NCBI GenBank assembly: GCA_016703525.1
Contig: JADJBW010000004.1
Span: 124,001 to 188,000 of the forward strand
DNA: 64,000 nucleotides
Direction of reading: 5' to 3'
Source: Actinomycetota bacterium
Lineage (GTDB): Bacteria; Actinomycetota; Acidimicrobiia; Acidimicrobiales; Microtrichaceae
The position numbers and the translations under genes are program-made. Below the pieces are notes generated by a model, which was not told where the DNA came from, made no database searches, and saw nothing but the letters and a program-made list of their open reading frames with translations. Positions 1 through 8,461 of the stretch are shown piece by piece (within the stretch, counting starts at the first letter, position 1; the number at the start of each line of letters is the position of its first letter).

Positions 1-1925
1 GATGAGCCGGACCGGAGCGAGCCCCTCGTGAGGATCGACCCCGGCGACCGGAACCTCAACCGTCGCCACCGACCCGCCGCCGGCGCCACGAGATACCGAC
101 AGCGTTCCGTCGACCTCCGCCAGCAACCGCTCGCAGATCGACAGTTCGAGCGCCCGCGTTCGAACGTCGCCGGCGAGGCCGAAGGGCAGCGAGAGCGATC
201 CACTGAACGGACGGCGATCAGCCCCGTTGTCGCGCACCGTGATCCGCACCACCCCGTCGACCTGCTCGATCCGCAGCACGATCACGTTCGAGTGCGGATC
301 CGCGACCAGGAACGAGTTGGCCGCGTTGGACAACAGGTTCAACAGCACCTGGCTCAAACGCGAGCTGGTGATGGCCGCCGGCGCCGTCGCCATGAGCTCG
401 GTCACCAGATCGGCGCGGTGACGCAGGTCGCGCATGGCCAGTCGCATGGAGATGCGAGCGACCTCGCACGGGTCGCACTCGGCGATGCTGTCGTCGGCCT
501 GCGTGATCGCGGCGAGGTCCGAGACGATCTCCTTCATGCGTGTCGCACCCTGGACCGCATCGTGCACGGCGTCGATCAGGTCCCGGTCGCCCGACGCCGC
601 CACGGCATCCTGGATGACCGACAGGTTGCCGATGACATACGACAGCGGGTTGTTGAGTTCGTGACCCACGCCGGCCGCCAGGCCGCCCATGGCGGCGAGG
701 CGCGAGGTGAGCTGCAGCTCGGACTCGCGTTCGCGAATCAGCTGGTCGGAACGCATGCGCTCCGAGACGTCGCGGAACATGCCGAGCACCGCCGAACGGC
801 CACCGATCTCGAGCAGCGAGGCGCTGATCTCGGTGATAACGGTCCTGCCGTCGGCCCGCTTGATCGGCATCTCGGTCGAGCTTCGCTCATCGCGTCCGAG
901 CCGCTCGACATGGTCGCGGAACGCGGCCCGCGACTGGGCATCGAGGATGTCGGGGTGCAGCCCGGACTGGTGCGAACCGACCAGCTCCGCACGGCTCCGG
1001 CCCCAGAGACGTTCTGCGGCCTCGTTCGCGTCGAGGACGATGCCGGTCGCACTGTCGGCGATGACCGCCGCGTCGTTCATGTAGTGGAACAGCACCGAGT
1101 TCCGCGCCTCAGAAGCGCGTAGCTCGCGTCCCAGCCGGAGCTGCTCCGATACGTCGAGCAGGCTGCCGACCACCAGCCGAGGCCGACCCGTACGATCGTC
1201 CGGCACGGTCTTCGCGTTGGCGAGGTACTCGCGGAACACGCCGTCCCCGCCGCGGATCCGCAGGCGGGTTCCGACCGAATGGCCCGACAGGTCGGCGCCG
1301 CGATCGACGAGCTTGCCACCGACCACCAGGGCGCGAATCGTGAGCCAGTCGGCAGGGTGGATGAACTGGGCGAGATCGTCGGGCCGCGGTGGCGCCGTCC
1401 CCGGCGCGACCCGCAGCATCTCGCAGGTGCGATCGGACCAACGCACGCGATCGCGGTCGCTGTCCCATTCCCAGTAGCCCTCGATCGCCCCGGCGAGCAG
1501 CCTGGATCGAAGCCGCATGTGCCACTCGTCGGACGACCTGGCGACGAACGCCGCGAGCCGGGCCGCCGCGGCGGGTGAGGCGTCAACGTGCACGGCCGCG
1601 AGTTCCTCGACCCCGAGGCGGGCGCCGAGTACATCCCCGGCGCCGAGGGCGCACCGGTCGAGACCACGACCACCGGCGACCGGTACGCCCGGTCCGGAGC
1701 GCCCAGCAGCACGTCGGCCACATCCGCGAGGTCGACCGTCTCGGGCTGCACGACGACAACGCGGAAGCGCTCGTCGAGCCGCCGCACCTGACCGCGCAGC
1801 CGGTCGATCGTGACCGGGACCCGGTACAGCCCGGCCGCCTCGATGAGGGCGGCAACGACATCGTCACCAGACGCGTTGGACGAGCCGACGACGTGCAGTG
1901 CGTCGTGCGCAACGGCGTTCACCAT
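1..1925 (-). CDS. PAS-domain sensor histidine kinase (3' end outside window, one frame break)
   Basis: Sensor kinase predicted to autophosphorylate on His and pass phosphate to a response regulator. Reading down from the GTG/ATG region at 1925, about 95 residues form an unclassified alpha/beta domain. Two PAS domains follow (roughly 1500-1190 and 1120-760), then a HisKA box HELNNP with the His codon at 661-663. The HATPase has N box LLNLLSNAANS near 345-315 and G1 box VRDNG near 237-223. The frame stays open to base 1, so the C-terminus (perhaps a receiver domain) is missing. The reading frame shifts near 1650: upstream codons lie in a different frame from everything downstream, so there is a one- or two-base indel, real or sequencing error. 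No transmembrane segment is seen, so it is probably cytoplasmic. Confidence 0.85.
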
Positions 1926-2000
1926 CGAGGCATCACGGCGCCCAACGTACCGCCGGGCGACGTACGCTCGGCCGGATCAACCCATCAGGAGGCCGGTTCT

Positions 2001-2494
2001 GTGAGCATCCACGCACTCTCCATCGCGTCCCTCGACGGTCGGCCCGACCTGCTCGACCATCAGCGCGCAAGGTCGCGCTCCTCGTGAACGTCGCCTCCAA
2101 GTGCGGACTGACACCGCAATACGAGCAACTCCAGGCGCTCCAGGACCGCTTCGGACCCGAGCGGTTCACCGTGATCGGGTTCCCGTGCAACCAGTTCCTC
2201 GAGCAAGAGCCGGGAACGCCGGAGGAGATTGCGTCGTTCTGTTCGCTGAACTACGGCGTGACGTTTCCCCTGTCAGAGAAGATCGAGGTCAACGGACCCG
2301 ACCGCCACCCGCTCTACGCGGAACTGTGCGAGCTTGCCGACGCCGAGGGGCACTCGGGTGACATCCGGTGGAACTTCGAGAAGTTCCTCGTGGACGGCGA
2401 CGGTTCGGTCGTCGCTCGCTTCTCTCCCACGCTCGCGCCCGACGACGCGGCCATCGTCTCGGCCATCGAGGCCGCACTCGGCGACGACGCGTAG
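2001..2494 (+). CDS. Glutathione peroxidase family thiol peroxidase (frame break)
   Basis: Reduces hydroperoxides, in bacteria usually with thioredoxin. The GTG start at 2001 has AGGAGG at 1987-1992, eight bases upstream. The catalytic Cys lies in NVASKCGLT; a plain Cys codon is used, not selenocysteine. The family motifs GFPCNQF and WNFEKFLV are present. Length (about 164 residues) is normal. The first 22 codons are in one frame and the rest in another; loss of one base near 2066 explains it. Without a correction the start-frame product ends at a TGA just after 2085. It stands alone, with the acyl-CoA dehydrogenase about 90 bases downstream. Confidence 0.85.
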
Positions 2495-2554
2495 CGGGTT
2501 CTCCGCGGGGAAAGCGCCGTCCCGGGCACACGATCCCGCACGATCGGGCTCGAT

Positions 2555-2572
2555 CTTGACCGAGCGGTCAAG
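2555..2572. promoter_or_regulatory. Palindromic operator upstream of acyl-CoA dehydrogenase
   Basis: Two perfect 8-nt arms, CTTGACCG and CGGTCAAG, are separated by AG, 13 bases before the ATG of the acyl-CoA dehydrogenase. Size and position fit a TetR- or FadR-type repressor site that would block transcription or translation initiation. No regulator gene lies beside it, so the repressor is unknown. Confidence 0.5.
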
Positions 2573-2585
2573 TATCGTCGGGCCC

Positions 2586-3812
2586 ATGTACGAGTGGTCC
2601 GACGAACACCTCATGCTCCGCCAGGCGATGCGCGACTTCATCGCCAAGGAGATCCTCCCCATCAAGGAAGACCTCGAGCACGGCGACACCCCGCCCTACG
2701 ACGTGCTGCGAAAGCTGTACGCCACGTTCGGCATGGACGAGATGGCGCGGGCCACGTTCGAGAAGCGGATTGCGCACGAGAAGGCCGTCGCCGCGGGCGA
2801 GGCCGTGAACGACGACAAGCCGTCGCGCCACGGCGGCGGTGACGCCGGCTACACGCTCATCCCGATCATCGAACTCTGCCGGCACTGTCCCGGCATGGTG
2901 ACCGCCATGGGCGTATCGGTCGGGCTCACCGCCTCGGCGATCCAGGCCAAGGGCACCATCGCGCAGAAGGAGCGCTGGGTCCCGCAGTTGCTCACGCTCG
3001 AGAAGGTCGGCGCGTGGGCCATCACTGAACCGAACAGCGGGTCCGACGCGTTCGGCTCGATGCTGTCGACCGCACGACGCGACGGCGACGAGTACCTGCT
3101 GAACGGCAACAAGACGTTCATCACGAACGGCCCCTATGCCGACACGATCGTGTTCATCTGCAAGCTCGACGAGGGCAACGATCCGAAGGACCGCAAGGTG
3201 TTGAGCTTCGTGCTCGACCGTGGCATGCCCGGCCTCGAGCAGTCCAAGCCACTTCGCAAGATGGGCATGCATTCGTCGCCCACGGGCGAGCTGTTCCTCA
3301 CCGACGTCCGCGTCGGCCGCGACCGTCTGGTCGGCGAGACCGAGGAGGTGTCCAAGGGCGGCCGCGACGGGGCGAAGGCCACGTTCCAACAGGAGCGTTC
3401 CGGCGTCGCTGCCATGTCGCTCGGCATCATCGAGCAGTGCCTCGATCTGTCGATCGAGTACGCGAAGAACCGGGTGCAGTTCGGGCATCCCATCAGCGAG
3501 TTCCAGCTCATCCAGCAGAAGCTCGCCATGATGGAGGTCGCCCGGATGAACGTTCAGAACCTCGTGTTCCGAACGATCGAGCTGTCCAAGGCCGGCAAGA
3601 CGATGACCTTCGCGGAGGCGTCGGCCATGAAGCTGTACTCGGCGCAGGCCGCAACCGCCGTCGCGCTCGAAGCCGTGCAGCTCCACGGCGGCAACGGCTA
3701 CATGGCCGAGTACCAGGTGGAACAGCTGGCCCGCGACGCGAAGGTCCTGCAGATCTACGCCGGCACCGACGAGATCCAGACCGTCGCCATCGCGCGGGGG
3801 TTGGTGGGCTGA
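2586..3812 (+). CDS. Acyl-CoA dehydrogenase
   Basis: FAD enzyme that introduces the alpha,beta double bond into an acyl-CoA. 408 residues, starting MYEWSDEHLMLRQ directly after the palindromic operator. Family hallmarks are AWAITEPNSGSD (flavin/substrate loop), GVAAMSLGI with the preceding QQER, and the C-terminal YAGTDEIQ. The usual base in YEGT is Ala here. The Glu in FQQERS sits where isovaleryl-CoA and long-chain enzymes carry their catalytic Glu, so I infer that subclass. An acidic, Lys-rich stretch around residues 55-85 (AAGEAVNDDKPSRHGGG) is longer than usual. It is monocistronic, followed 70 bases later by the protease gene. Confidence 0.9.
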   Translation: MYEWSDEHLMLRQAMRDFIAKEILPIKEDLEHGDTPPYDVLRKLYATFGMDEMARATFEKRIAHEKAVAAGEAVNDDKPSRHGGGDAGYTLIPIIELCRHCPGMVTAMGVSVGLTASAIQAKGTIAQKERWVPQLLTLEKVGAWAITEPNSGSDAFGSMLSTARRDGDEYLLNGNKTFITNGPYADTIVFICKLDEGNDPKDRKVLSFVLDRGMPGLEQSKPLRKMGMHSSPTGELFLTDVRVGRDRLVGETEEVSKGGRDGAKATFQQERSGVAAMSLGIIEQCLDLSIEYAKNRVQFGHPISEFQLIQQKLAMMEVARMNVQNLVFRTIELSKAGKTMTFAEASAMKLYSAQAATAVALEAVQLHGGNGYMAEYQVEQLARDAKVLQIYAGTDEIQTVAIARGLVG

Positions 3813-3882
3813 CCGACCCCCGCTGCGGGACCAGGCTCCACAGCGCACCACAACCCTCGACGATCTCGGCCAGACTCTGTCG

Positions 3883-4980
3883 ATGACCCTCAACCGGCAC
3901 GGGCTCGCGATGCGCGTCGGCTCGACGCCGCTTCGCATCAAGGCCGGGTTCATCCTGGCCGTTCTGGTGCTGGGCATCCCGTTCTCGCACCACCTCGCCA
4001 GCTACCTCGGGTGGACGGCGCTGGTCACCATGTCGGTACTCGTGCACGAAGCCGGCCACGTCATCGCGTTACGCCGGTTCGGCTTCGCCCCCACCGTCGA
4101 GCTGGGGCTGTTCGGCGGACTCACCGCCGTTGAAGGCAACGGAACGCTCGACCGGGTTCGATCCATCGCCGTGTCGCTTGCGGGACCCGTCACCGGGCTC
4201 GCCTTCGGCATGGTCATCCATGCCGGCACGGTGGTGGCCGGCGCCGACCCGACCAGTTGGTTCCAGCAGGCCAACTGGTTCGTCAACATCTGGTGGAGCC
4301 TGCTCAATCTGCTCCCCGTCATGCCCCTGGACGGTGGCCACATCGCCCGTGAGGTGTTCGAGGCGGCCGGCGAGACGCGCACCGGCACCATCGCCGCCGT
4401 CGGCGCCGTGTCGATCGCGGTGCTCATCGGGATTGCGGCGGTCGCGGCGCACCAGCAGGGAGCGTGGATCGCCGTCGCGTGGGCGGCCCTGGCCGCCACC
4501 AACCTTCGCTACCTGCCGCTCACGCCGCGGCGGAGGCGGATGGTCGAGCTCCGCGCCGCCCACGCCCAACTGCTTCGCGGCCACATCGACACCGCAGTGC
4601 CGCAACTCCTCGCAGCGGTTCGCGGGCCGGATGCGAATCTGGTGTCGACCGGGGCCATGACCACGCTCGCCTGGGCGCTCCTGCACGCCCACCGCTACGA
4701 CGATCTCGCCTCGATCGACCTTCGCCGCGTGAACCCCAACCACCAGCACCTGCTGAGCGCGGCGGTCGCGTGGTACCGCGGCGACCTGGCGAACGCCTAC
4801 CCGTGGGCGATCGAGGCACTGGCCCGCGGCGAGGTGCCGCCGCCGGCCAACTACTTCTCCCGAGTGTTCACCCGGCTCGGCGAGATGGACGGGCTCTGGC
4901 GTTCCATCACCATGCTGCCGCCGCACGAATCAGCGCGTGCGGCCGAACGCGTGCGCCGGACTGTCGGGGCCTTGTCGTGA
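3883..4980 (+). CDS. Site-2-protease-like M50 membrane metallopeptidase
   Basis: Intramembrane zinc protease of the S2P/RseP class. 365 residues. The zinc motif HEAGH is at residues 55-59 and the third ligand region NLLPVMPLDGGH has Asp at 150. Hydrophobic segments are near 22-38, 44-58, 95-120, 132-150 and 165-200. There is no PDZ or CBS domain; instead the last about 150 residues are an Ala/Leu-rich soluble helical tail resembling tetratricopeptide-type repeats, which I cannot assign firmly. Its TGA overlaps the GTG of the methyltransferase (GTGA at 4977-4980), so the two are probably co-translated. The substrate is unknown. Confidence 0.8.
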   Translation: MTLNRHGLAMRVGSTPLRIKAGFILAVLVLGIPFSHHLASYLGWTALVTMSVLVHEAGHVIALRRFGFAPTVELGLFGGLTAVEGNGTLDRVRSIAVSLAGPVTGLAFGMVIHAGTVVAGADPTSWFQQANWFVNIWWSLLNLLPVMPLDGGHIAREVFEAAGETRTGTIAAVGAVSIAVLIGIAAVAAHQQGAWIAVAWAALAATNLRYLPLTPRRRRMVELRAAHAQLLRGHIDTAVPQLLAAVRGPDANLVSTGAMTTLAWALLHAHRYDDLASIDLRRVNPNHQHLLSAAVAWYRGDLANAYPWAIEALARGEVPPPANYFSRVFTRLGEMDGLWRSITMLPPHESARAAERVRRTVGALS

Positions 4981-6281
4981 ACGAACGCCTGGGCGCCACC
5001 ATCGCCGTCACCCTCACGCCCGATGCGCTTCGCCGCGTCCGCGGCGGCCACCCCTGGGTGTTCGACCGCTCCGTCGTGCGAGCACCCGCGACCGCTGCGA
5101 CCGGCGACCTGGCGGTGGTGTTCGACGCGCGTCAGCGTTTCGCCGCGATCGGCTTGTACGACGCGACGTCACCGATCCGAATCCGCATCCTCCACCACGG
5201 CAAGCCGACCACCGTCGACACCGACTTCCTGCGTGCGCGCATGGCCGGCGCTGTCGAACGCCGCTCGGAGTTCACGTCCGACCGACGCACCACCGCCTAC
5301 CGGCTGGTTCACGGCGAGAACGACGCGCTGCCCGGCTTGGTCGTCGACCGATACGACACCAGCGTGGTGATCTCGCTCGACACCGCTGCGTGGCTCCCGC
5401 ACCTCGACCGCGTGGTCGCGGTCGCCGCCGACCTGCTCGAACCAGCGCGGATCGTCCTGCGCACGTCGCGCACGGTCGCGAACGCGGCAACCCCACCCCC
5501 GTTCCCATCCGCCGCCGTCGGCGTCCCGGCCGACGCCGGACACGCGGGTCGCGTCGTGTGGGGCGATCCGCTCGACGACGAGATCGTGTTCCTGGAACAC
5601 GGCGTGCGGTTCGGGGTCGACCTGCTCGACGGACAGAAGACCGGCCATTTCCTCGACCAACGCGACAACCGAAGGCTGGTGGCATCGCACAGCCGCGGCC
5701 GCGACGTGCTCGACGTGTTCTGCTGCACCGGCGGATTCGGGGTCCATGCCGCTGTGGGCGGAGCACGCTCCGTGCTCAGCGTCGATCAGTCGAAGGCGGC
5801 GATCGCGGCGACCATCGCGAACATGGAACGCAACCGCGGCCGCCGCGGCGTCGATTCGTGCGAGCACGACACCGCGTGCGGCGACGCGTTCGAGGTGCTC
5901 GCCCGGCTGCGGGCGAGCGGGCGGCGCTTCGACGTGATCGTGGTGGATCCACCGGCCTTCGCACGGCGCCAGCGCGAGGTCGAGTCGGCCCTCACCGCGT
6001 ACCGACGCCTGACCCGAGCAGCGCTCGACGTGGCGGCGCCGGAGGTCCAGCTCTTCCAAGCCAGCTGCTCCAGTCGCGTCGACCGCCGCTCGTTCCTCAC
6101 CGCCCTCGACCAGGCCGTCAACGAATCCGGCTGGACTCTGCCCGACCGCACCGTCACCGGCGCGCCCGCCGACCATCCGGTGGGCTTCGAAGACGGCTCC
6201 TACCTCGACGCGACGCTCCTTCGGCTGCGGCGCAACGATCAGTCGCCGGGACGGACGGCCCGGAGATCGCGAGCCAGGTAG
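4977..6281 (+). CDS. RlmI-like class I rRNA large-subunit methyltransferase
   Basis: SAM-dependent methyltransferase of the RlmI/YccW family, which makes 5-methylcytosine in 23S rRNA in E. coli. 434 residues from the GTG overlapping the protease stop. The N-terminus (GGHPWVFDRSV) is a PUA-like RNA-binding domain, and a central EEHIM-like segment carries LVHGENDALPGLVVDRY. SAM motif I is LDVFCCTGGFGVHA and the catalytic motif is VVDPPAFARRQ, with a later QASCSSRVD that supplies the Cys-containing loop. The 3' end overlaps the convergent GNAT gene by 43 bases. The exact target base is inferred from the family. Confidence 0.85.
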   Translation: MNERLGATIAVTLTPDALRRVRGGHPWVFDRSVVRAPATAATGDLAVVFDARQRFAAIGLYDATSPIRIRILHHGKPTTVDTDFLRARMAGAVERRSEFTSDRRTTAYRLVHGENDALPGLVVDRYDTSVVISLDTAAWLPHLDRVVAVAADLLEPARIVLRTSRTVANAATPPPFPSAAVGVPADAGHAGRVVWGDPLDDEIVFLEHGVRFGVDLLDGQKTGHFLDQRDNRRLVASHSRGRDVLDVFCCTGGFGVHAAVGGARSVLSVDQSKAAIAATIANMERNRGRRGVDSCEHDTACGDAFEVLARLRASGRRFDVIVVDPPAFARRQREVESALTAYRRLTRAALDVAAPEVQLFQASCSSRVDRRSFLTALDQAVNESGWTLPDRTVTGAPADHPVGFEDGSYLDATLLRLRRNDQSPGRTARRSRAR

Positions 6282-6760
6282 ACCACCTCGGCCCCGTCGC
6301 CGTACGGCTCCCCACGGCCGACCTCGGCGAACCCAAGCCGCTCGTGAAAGGCGAGCGACTCGACGTTCGCGGGACGCGAGTTCACCTCGAGCACGAACCA
6401 ATCGACCTGATCGGCCGCGGCGCGCCGCTCGACCGCCCGGTACATGGCCTGGCCGATCCCGCGGCGCTGGGCCGCCGGGGCGACGCACACCCGATCCAGG
6501 TACACGAACGACTCGAACCGCTCGGACACCCATCGGTAGTTCGCGCTCCAGTACGCCGTTCCGGGGCCGAGCGTGAGGCAGAAGGCATCGGGCACGACAC
6601 CCACGCCGAACCGATCGCGACACAGGGGCCAGAGCTGTCGGAGCCGATCCGAGTCGAGCGATCCCACCTTGGGGACCTCGGCCTCGTTGAGCTCGAGCAC
6701 CCGATCCAAATCGGCGGGTGTGAGGTCACGGACGGACAGTTCACGCGGGAGGGGGGACAT
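6239..6760 (-). CDS. GNAT family N-acetyltransferase
   Basis: Acetyl-CoA-dependent N-acyltransferase of unknown substrate. 173 residues from the ATG at 6760 (MSPLPRELSVRDLTP); a GGG-rich stretch adjoins the start, and longer upstream reading is unlikely to be coding. The acetyl-CoA pyrophosphate loop is VAPAAQRRGIGQA. The C-terminal NVESLAFHERLGFAEVG is the standard GNAT beta6-beta7 region. It runs convergently into the rRNA methyltransferase gene with a 43-base overlap, so transcription of one may interfere with the other. Confidence 0.85.
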   Translation of the reverse strand: MSPLPRELSVRDLTPADLDRVLELNEAEVPKVGSLDSDRLRQLWPLCRDRFGVGVVPDAFCLTLGPGTAYWSANYRWVSERFESFVYLDRVCVAPAAQRRGIGQAMYRAVERRAAADQVDWFVLEVNSRPANVESLAFHERLGFAEVGRGEPYGDGAEVVYLARDLRAVRPGD

Positions 6761-6889
6761 GAGAGCGGAGGCTATCCACGCCGCGCCCGTCGCCCAGTCG
6801 GTGCGCTCCCGGCCCGCTGCGGTCCTCGAGCGGTGCGGCGAGGCGCGATCATGGCCGCGAACCCGTGAACCGCGAGAAGGAGCCCACCC

Positions 6890-7087
6890 GTGAAGATCAT
6901 CGTCGATCCCGAGAAGTGCCAGGGACACAACCGCTGCTACGCGCTGGCCGGTGAGCTGTTCGACGTGGACGACTACGGCAACGCGACGGCGCTCAACGAC
7001 GGTGACGTACCCGAGGGCCAGGAACAGCGGGCCGAGCTTGCGATCGCGAACTGCCCCGAGCACGCGATCGCGGTGGTCGACGCGTAG
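6890..7087 (+). CDS. Small ferredoxin, 3Fe-4S type
   Basis: Electron carrier of 65 residues, of the kind that donates to cytochromes P450 or Rieske oxygenases. The GTG start at 6890 has GAGAAGGAG just upstream. Cluster ligands are in CQGHNRC (Cys10 and Cys16) and NCPEHAI (Cys55); the Cys expected between the first two in a 4Fe-4S protein is absent, which fits a 3Fe-4S cluster. The acidic surface (LFDVDDYG) is typical. No P450 is nearby; the Rieske oxygenase at 19393-20481 is one possible partner, which is inference only. Confidence 0.9.
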   Translation: MKIIVDPEKCQGHNRCYALAGELFDVDDYGNATALNDGDVPEGQEQRAELAIANCPEHAIAVVDA

Positions 7088-7165
7088 CTGGGCGTCGCAG
7101 CCCCGCCCGAATCCTCGCGTCGCGGCACCCGCCGATGCGAGGAACGGCGGTGCCATACTCGAACC

Positions 7166-8086
7166 ATGTCAACTCTCCGTCGCCGGCTGCGGGCCGGGAG
7201 CGCACTCGTGGTTGCCGTGGCGTCCGGTCTCGCGGCATGCACCCCGCCGGTCGATCCGCCTGATCCTCCCGACTCACCGACGGGCTGCAACGGCGTCGAT
7301 GCCCTCTGCACCCGCTCATTCGACCAGGTCGCGTACCTCACCACCCACAATGCGATGAGCTCGTCCGCGTACTCGTTTCTCGGTCCGAACCAGACGTACT
7401 CCTTCACCGGCCAGCTCGACCGGGGTGTCAGGGCGCTCATGCTCGACATCCACCGCAACGGCGAGAGCCCGTTGCCCGCTGCGGACCTGCCGTCGGACGC
7501 GGTGCTGCTGTGCCACGAGTACTGCGCGATCGGCCATCTCTCACTGGTCACCGGCCTCGCCGAGATCAAGGCGTGGCTCGACGACCATCCACGCGAGGTG
7601 ATCACCCTCATTCTCGAGAACTACGTGAGCGCGTCCGACCTCGATACCGCGATGACCGACTCGGGCCTCGCACCCCGACTGTTCGACCATGCGGTCGGCA
7701 CTCCGTGGCCGACGCTCGGAGAGATGATCGCCGCCGACCGCCGTGTCGTCGTGCTCACCGATTCGCAGGGAGGCCAGCGGCCCTGGCTCCTGCCCGCGTT
7801 CTCCGAGGCGTGGGACACCAACTGGTCGGCGGCCGCCACCGGCGACCTCACCTGCGGGGTCAACCGGGGCTCGTTCACCAATCGACTGGTGATCCTCAAC
7901 AACTTCCTGACCAACCCGATCGCGAGCACCGGGCTTGCCGACGCGGCCAACTCGAATCCGTTCCTCGCGCAGCGCATCGAATCGTGCCGAGCGGACTGGG
8001 GCGGGAGAATCCCCAACTTCGTGACCGTCGACTTCTTCGAGCGTGGCGACGCAGCCGGTGAGGTGCGCGCCCTGAACGAGTCGTAG
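7166..8086 (+). CDS. PI-PLC-X-like phosphodiesterase lipoprotein
   Basis: Predicted secreted lipoprotein with a PLC-like TIM-barrel fold. 306 residues; the signal peptide ends in SGLAAC with Cys25 as lipid anchor, followed by a Pro/Asp linker. The motif YLTTHNAM places a catalytic His at residue 61, and LLCHEYCA supplies the second His region; LDIHRN and VITLILENY are further family marks. Enzymes of this group cleave phosphodiesters of lipids or cell-surface polymers; the substrate here is unknown. It appears to stand alone. Confidence 0.8.
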   Translation: MSTLRRRLRAGSALVVAVASGLAACTPPVDPPDPPDSPTGCNGVDALCTRSFDQVAYLTTHNAMSSSAYSFLGPNQTYSFTGQLDRGVRALMLDIHRNGESPLPAADLPSDAVLLCHEYCAIGHLSLVTGLAEIKAWLDDHPREVITLILENYVSASDLDTAMTDSGLAPRLFDHAVGTPWPTLGEMIAADRRVVVLTDSQGGQRPWLLPAFSEAWDTNWSAAATGDLTCGVNRGSFTNRLVILNNFLTNPIASTGLADAANSNPFLAQRIESCRADWGGRIPNFVTVDFFERGDAAGEVRALNES

Positions 8087-8179
8087 CCACACACCGAGTC
8101 GCGTCGCCCGCCGCGCCTCGGACGCACCATTCGCTGGCGCGCTTCGCTGACGCGGTGCCTCGCGCAGCAGGCGCGGCGC

Positions 8180-8461
8180 TCAGGCGTCGTCGTCGGTGAC
8201 GAGCAGCCCGGCGGTCGCGGCCAGCGCCGCAGCAACACCGGCCGCCTTCTCGTAGATCGCCTCGTAGTAGTGCGGCGCCACGGCGTCGCGTCCGGGGAGT
8301 GGCGGCTGACCGAGCGATCGCACGACCGCCGAGGGATCGTCGGACCGGCGGATCCGTGGCACCTCCACCTGGTCGGGTTCGGTCCCCCAGAAGTCGGCCG
8401 CGGCCGCGGCGCGGCGCGCCGTCTTCGATCGCGCCGGGCTCTTTCGACGACGTGAACTCAT
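8180..8461 (-). CDS. Small basic protein coupled to SNF2 helicase
   Basis: 93 residues, not recognised. Its ATG overlaps the stop of the SNF2 helicase gene (ATGA at 8458-8461), so it is probably translated with it. The N-terminus is strongly basic (MSSRRRKSPARSKTARR), as in nucleic-acid-binding tails. The middle holds WGTEPDQVEVPRIRRSDDP, and the C-terminal third is an Ala-rich helix ending in DDDA. Actinobacterial SNF2 genes often sit beside a SWIM zinc-finger gene, but no Cys/His cluster is present here. It may be an accessory subunit, which is inferred from overlap alone. Confidence 0.6.
   Translation of the reverse strand: MSSRRRKSPARSKTARRAAAAADFWGTEPDQVEVPRIRRSDDPSAVVRSLGQPPLPGRDAVAPHYYEAIYEKAAGVAAALAATAGLLVTDDDA

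Noticed and set aside
28..1122. Long plus-strand open frame opposite the histidine kinase
   Set aside because: It is antisense to PAS, HisKA and HATPase motifs on the minus strand, has an Arg/Asp/His-rich shadow composition and no recognisable motif.
2334..2585. N-terminal extension of the acyl-CoA dehydrogenase
   Set aside because: It overlaps the glutathione peroxidase gene in another frame and the operator; ATG 2586 matches the family start.
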